Notes under the pieces: generated by a model
What the model saw: only the letters and a program-made list of their open reading frames with translations
What the model was told of the DNA's origin: nothing
The model's database searches: none
Origin: Saprospiraceae bacterium
Lineage (GTDB): Bacteria; Bacteroidota; Bacteroidia; Chitinophagales; Saprospiraceae
Direction: 5' to 3'
Length of the DNA: 8,191 nucleotides
Assembly (NCBI GenBank): GCA_007128085.1
Contig: SKYC01000108.1
Span: 1 to 8,191 of the forward strand
Position numbers and translations under genes: made by a program
In this document: positions 6,559 to 8,191 of the stretch, piece by piece
Numbering within the stretch: the stretch's first letter is position 1
How the letters are laid out: the number at the start of each line of letters is the position of its first letter

Positions 6559-6845
6559 GGATCCTTAGTTTTTTTGCGGGCGCAGGCGCGGCGGTTGAAT
6601 TCATTGACGTACGTGCAGAAAAACGCAAGCCGATCTTTACCCTTCTCAAATCAGCTGCCAAAATAGCAATTATTGAAAAAGTAGCGGAGGAACTGTCCTT
6701 TTTTCTATTCATTCTCTTTTCCGGCTCCTATTCGGAAAGGATTTTTTCCATGTAGAGGAAAAAATTTAAAAGAGTGAATTTCAGGTGAAAGAGATCAAAA
6801 ACACATGGCGCTGATCCAATCCGGATGATTGGCAAACAAATCGGG
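6559..6845. other. Intergenic gap between mnmD and the symporter gene
   Basis: No complete gene is seen in these 287 bp. The stretch presumably carries the promoter of the symporter block, but I find no good match to the Bacteroidota TTTG / TAnnTTTG consensus. It contains a weak inverted repeat CCAATC/GATTGG (6816-6821 and 6827-6832), 13 bp past the mnmD stop, without a T run on the mnmD side. It also contains a plus-strand terminator-like hairpin (6716-6747), and on the plus strand a stop-free frame without any start codon that runs to a TAG at 6753-6755. Confidence 0.6.
6716..6747 (+). terminator. Possible orphan plus-strand terminator hairpin
   Basis: TTTCCG (6718-6723) pairs with CGGAAA (6733-6738), and the stem extends by T6717-G6739 and C6716-G6740, around a 9-nt loop. 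Six T (6742-6747) follow. The shape fits an intrinsic terminator reading to the right, but no plus-strand gene precedes it, so it may end antisense transcription, be left from a lost gene, or be fortuitous. Confidence 0.35.
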
Positions 6846-7529
6846 CTAAACTTTTACGGCTCGGAGCATTTCTCTTTTGCCCGGAGGACCGGGAAGTTTT
6901 TCACATTCAAAACCAAGAGTGGAAAGCATCCTTCTGAACGCTCCCTGTACGCAATAGGTGACCAATACGCCCCCTGACTTGACTGCTTCGCTTAGGGGTC
7001 CGAAAATGTCTTTTGTCCAAAGGTCGACCTGGGTGCCGGGACCAAATGCATCGTAATAAACCAGGTCGTAAGTCCCGGCTGGGCGGTACTGTCGAAAATC
7101 ACATTTTTTTTTACTGAGATAAAAACGGGGGTGAATGCATACCTCTTTTTCCCAGTCAGCGCGGTGAAGGTCTGAAAATAGGGTAGGATTAAAAGAATGG
7201 GATTTCGAACCGGAAAGCTGTTCGGCGAATAGATCGGTTGTTATGGCGTCCAGGGGATGCAGTTCAAGAGTTTCGTAGCGGACGAGCGGTCCCTTTTCAC
7301 ATTGTTCGGCAGTGTAATATGCATTCAATCCGGTGCCAAATCCGTATTCCAAAAGGGAAATCTCCTGTAGGGCTTGGTCAGCGATTAAAAAATTCAGTCC
7401 GGCTTCAATAAATACGTGAAGGCTTTCCCTGACAGCTCCGTGTTTGGAATGGTATTCGGCATCGTAAATGCCCGAGCGGATTGTTGGAGACCCATCGCCT
7501 GTTATTTCAATTTTGTGAGGATGGCTCAT
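6846..7529 (-). CDS. mnmD: tRNA (5-methylaminomethyl-2-thiouridine)(34)-methyltransferase MnmD
   Basis: MnmD performs the SAM-dependent last methylation of the wobble uridine, turning nm5(s2)U34 into mnm5(s2)U34 in tRNAs for Lys, Glu, Gln and others. The 227-aa protein is the stand-alone methyltransferase half of MnmC (Methyltransf_30, formerly DUF752); there is no FAD-dependent oxidase half. Landmarks are YHSKHGAVRESLHVFIEAGL (26-45), the SAM-binding EYGFGTGLNA (61-70), the acidic end of the next strand at YETLELHPL (85-93), the catalytic-region strand YDLVYYDAFGP (154-164), and WTKDIF (171-176). The C-terminal GPPGKREMLRA (214-224) is also typical. Length is usual for the single-domain form. 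The ATG at 7529 is 30 bp after the stop of the small lipoprotein gene, and the two may share a transcript. No clear terminator follows, so readthrough towards the symporter block is possible. Confidence 0.95.
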   Translation of the reverse strand: MSHPHKIEITGDGSPTIRSGIYDAEYHSKHGAVRESLHVFIEAGLNFLIADQALQEISLLEYGFGTGLNAYYTAEQCEKGPLVRYETLELHPLDAITTDLFAEQLSGSKSHSFNPTLFSDLHRADWEKEVCIHPRFYLSKKKCDFRQYRPAGTYDLVYYDAFGPGTQVDLWTKDIFGPLSEAVKSGGVLVTYCVQGAFRRMLSTLGFECEKLPGPPGKREMLRAVKV

Positions 7530-7559
7530 ACTGGGGAATAATCCGGCAGATAAATTTCT

Positions 7560-7712
7560 TTAGAAAAGCATCAGAACCGAGTTAATCAGATTCTGAAATT
7601 CCTCCCCGGTTGTCATTGAATGAGGACAGCCGTAGCCCCGGTTGCAGGAGCTCAAAGTGACTACTGCAACGGCGGCGAGTAATAAGTAAAGTCGGTTAAC
7701 TCGGATTTTCAT
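7560..7712 (-). CDS. Small lipoprotein of 50 residues with a GYGCP motif
   Basis: An ATG at 7712 opens a 50-residue frame ending in TAA at 7560-7562. The protein has a textbook lipoprotein signal: a basic N-terminus (MKIRVNR), a hydrophobic core (LYLLLAAVAVVT) and the lipobox LSSC with Cys23 as lipidation site. Only 28 residues remain after cleavage: NRGYGCPHSM directly after the Cys, then a polar stretch and a short hydrophobic end (INSVLMLF). A second cysteine (Cys29) in GYGCP could form a disulfide or bind a ligand. Short lipoproteins with a Cys-rich head are common in Bacteroidota and often missed by gene callers; I believe GYGCP recurs among them but cannot verify it. The start codon has an AT-rich leader (TAATTTTATAAAA). 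It lies 30 bp upstream of mnmD in the same direction. Function is unknown; anchoring in the outer or inner membrane is inferred. Confidence 0.75.
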   Translation of the reverse strand: MKIRVNRLYLLLAAVAVVTLSSCNRGYGCPHSMTTGEEFQNLINSVLMLF

Positions 7713-7725
7713 TTTTATAAAATTA

Positions 7726-7797
7726 TTACTGAACGTAAAACTCCAAACGCGGAATTAAAAAAATCTTCCGGCGTCTTTTGTTATTAATCTCAGTCAT
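7726..7797 (-). CDS. Possible 23- to 33-residue basic microprotein upstream of the small lipoprotein
   Basis: From the ATG at 7797 a frame of 23 codons (MTEINNKRRRKIFLIPRLEF and three more) ends in TAA at 7726-7728, 13 bp before the lipoprotein start. In-frame GTG at 7824 or TTG at 7827 would extend it to 33 or 34 residues (NKKELHQFMTEI). It is strongly basic (KRRRK) with a hydrophobic tail, and codons are mostly purine-first, as in real genes. At this length chance cannot be excluded. It could be a translated leader affecting the lipoprotein-mnmD transcript or a genuine small protein. An alternative reading is that the DNA is promoter sequence: CAAA at 7744-7747 and TAAAATTA at 7718-7725 read on the minus strand as TTTG-N18-TAATTTTA, near the Bacteroidota promoter consensus, which would give an almost leaderless lipoprotein mRNA. 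Confidence 0.25.
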   Translation of the reverse strand: MTEINNKRRRKIFLIPRLEFYVQ

Positions 7798-8070
7798 AAA
7801 CTGATGTAACTCTTTTTTGTTCACCAAATGCCGGTCGGATATTTACCGAATTTCCCCTTCAATTTAGTTCGAGAAATTTTTTCCGCTATGGTCGTCTAAT
7901 GCAAATTTTTGATTAGTATTGTGCAAATTTAATAAACGATCCATAAAACGCAATAGTTGCACAGAATATTCTGATACAATTAACATAATAGTGTCGAGAT
8001 CGCCCAATAAGCGCTGAATACCGGTCAGCAATCGGGTGGTGGTCTATTGATTTAGAAAATATTTAAACAA
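7798..8070. other. Divergent AT-rich intergenic region before the Mur ligase gene
   Basis: I see no gene here beyond the possible extension of the microprotein to 7824. The region should hold the promoter for the Mur ligase (rightward) and for the lipoprotein-mnmD set (leftward). Structure seen: two copies of TGCAAATTT at 7900-7908 and 7922-7930, exactly 22 bp (about two helical turns) apart; a perfect 12-bp palindrome CAGAATATTCTG at 7962-7973; and a hairpin GCTGA/TCAGC (8013-8017 and 8025-8029) nested inside a second possible stem CGCCC/GGGTG (8001-8005 and 8034-8038). None matches a known riboswitch that I can recognise. Confidence 0.55.
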
Positions 8071-8191
8071 ATGAACATTCACTTTATATCCATTGGTGGT
8101 GCCGTGATGCACAACCTCGCCATCGCCCTGAAAAGGCAGGGTCACCGTATAACGGGTTCAGACGATGAAATTTACGACCCGGCCCGAACGC
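8071..8191 (+). CDS. Mur ligase family protein, N-terminus (Mpl/MurC-like), runs off the window
   Basis: The first 40 residues are visible. MNIHFISIGGAVMHNLAIAL is the Gly-rich first strand and helix of the UDP-binding Rossmann-like domain of Mur ligases, and GHRITGSDDEIYDPART is the second strand with the conserved GSD. The residues after GSD (DEIYDPAR) resemble E. coli Mpl (GSDANVYPP) more than MurC, so the likely protein is a Bacteroidota Mpl-like ligase of about 450 aa that joins UDP-MurNAc to L-Ala or to a recycled murein peptide, in the cytoplasm. The ATP-binding central domain, which would confirm this, is outside the window. The start is ATG 8071 with an A/T-rich leader (ATTTAAACAA). 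MurC remains an alternative. Confidence 0.88.
   Translation, partial: MNIHFISIGGAVMHNLAIALKRQGHRITGSDDEIYDPART

Noticed and set aside
6476..6712. Minus-strand frame of 78 codons starting at ATG 6712 upstream of the symporter
   Set aside because: It runs out of frame deep into the symporter gene and has no recognisable domain. The same DNA shows similar codon bias on the opposite strand, so the bias is not evidence for this frame.
6816..6832. Inverted repeat CCAATC/GATTGG as an mnmD terminator
   Set aside because: The stem is only 6 bp with moderate GC, and on the minus strand no T run follows, so an intrinsic terminator is not supported.
8001..8038. Riboswitch in the Mur ligase leader
   Set aside because: The two stems are short (5 bp, one with a G-U pair) and no consensus of a known riboswitch class is visible; kept only as a low-interest structural observation.
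1..8191. Mobile element, CRISPR array, phage or defence system
   Set aside because: No transposase, integrase, long terminal inverted repeats, regularly spaced repeats, or nuclease/helicase/toxin domains were found; the genes are housekeeping or envelope functions.

Overview
This window looks like chromosomal DNA from a member of the Bacteroidota. The taxonomic inference rests on protein style: the LipB, the long-N-terminus TlpA-like lipoprotein, the stand-alone MnmD, the Mpl-like Mur ligase and the DUF4625-like repeats all resemble Bacteroidota versions. Translation starts sit behind A-rich stretches with weak or absent Shine-Dalgarno sequences, which also fits. A saprospirial or cytophagal order is possible but cannot be decided here. 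I see no phage, transposon, CRISPR, tRNA or rRNA signal.

Layout. Positions 1-803 (+) hold the C-terminal part of a secreted beta-sandwich repeat protein, closed by a clear intrinsic terminator at 853-877. Then comes a short plus-strand pair: lipB (octanoyltransferase of lipoate synthesis) and a hotdog-fold acyl-CoA thioesterase, 16 bp apart. The thioesterase collides tail to tail with an SDR oxidoreductase on the minus strand; their ends overlap by 7 bp.

Everything from 7824 down to 2391 reads on the minus strand. In transcription order it is: a possible microprotein (7726-7797, perhaps starting at 7824), a 50-residue lipoprotein (7560-7712), mnmD (6846-7529), a 287-bp gap, then a tight three-gene block of an SLC1-type Na+/dicarboxylate-amino acid symporter (5245-6558), a Tudor/SH3-like protein of unknown role (4700-5236) and a TlpA-like thioredoxin lipoprotein (3357-4688). 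The three are separated by only 8 and 11 bp. That block ends at a good intrinsic terminator (3263-3283), after which the SDR gene (2391-3173) needs its own promoter. At the right edge a Mpl/MurC-type Mur ligase starts at 8071 (+), divergent from the microprotein/lipoprotein/mnmD set across about 250-270 bp of AT-rich DNA.

Functionally this is mainly ordinary housekeeping and envelope biology: lipoylation, tRNA wobble-uridine modification, fatty acyl-CoA hydrolysis, solute uptake, envelope redox and peptidoglycan synthesis or recycling. I do not see a convincing new multi-gene system. The items most worth a second look are the two very small minus-strand genes upstream of mnmD, the uncharacterised Tudor-like protein locked between a transporter and a thioredoxin lipoprotein, a near-identical repeat pair upstream of the SDR gene, and an orphan plus-strand terminator-like hairpin behind a start-less coding-like frame in the 6559-6845 gap.
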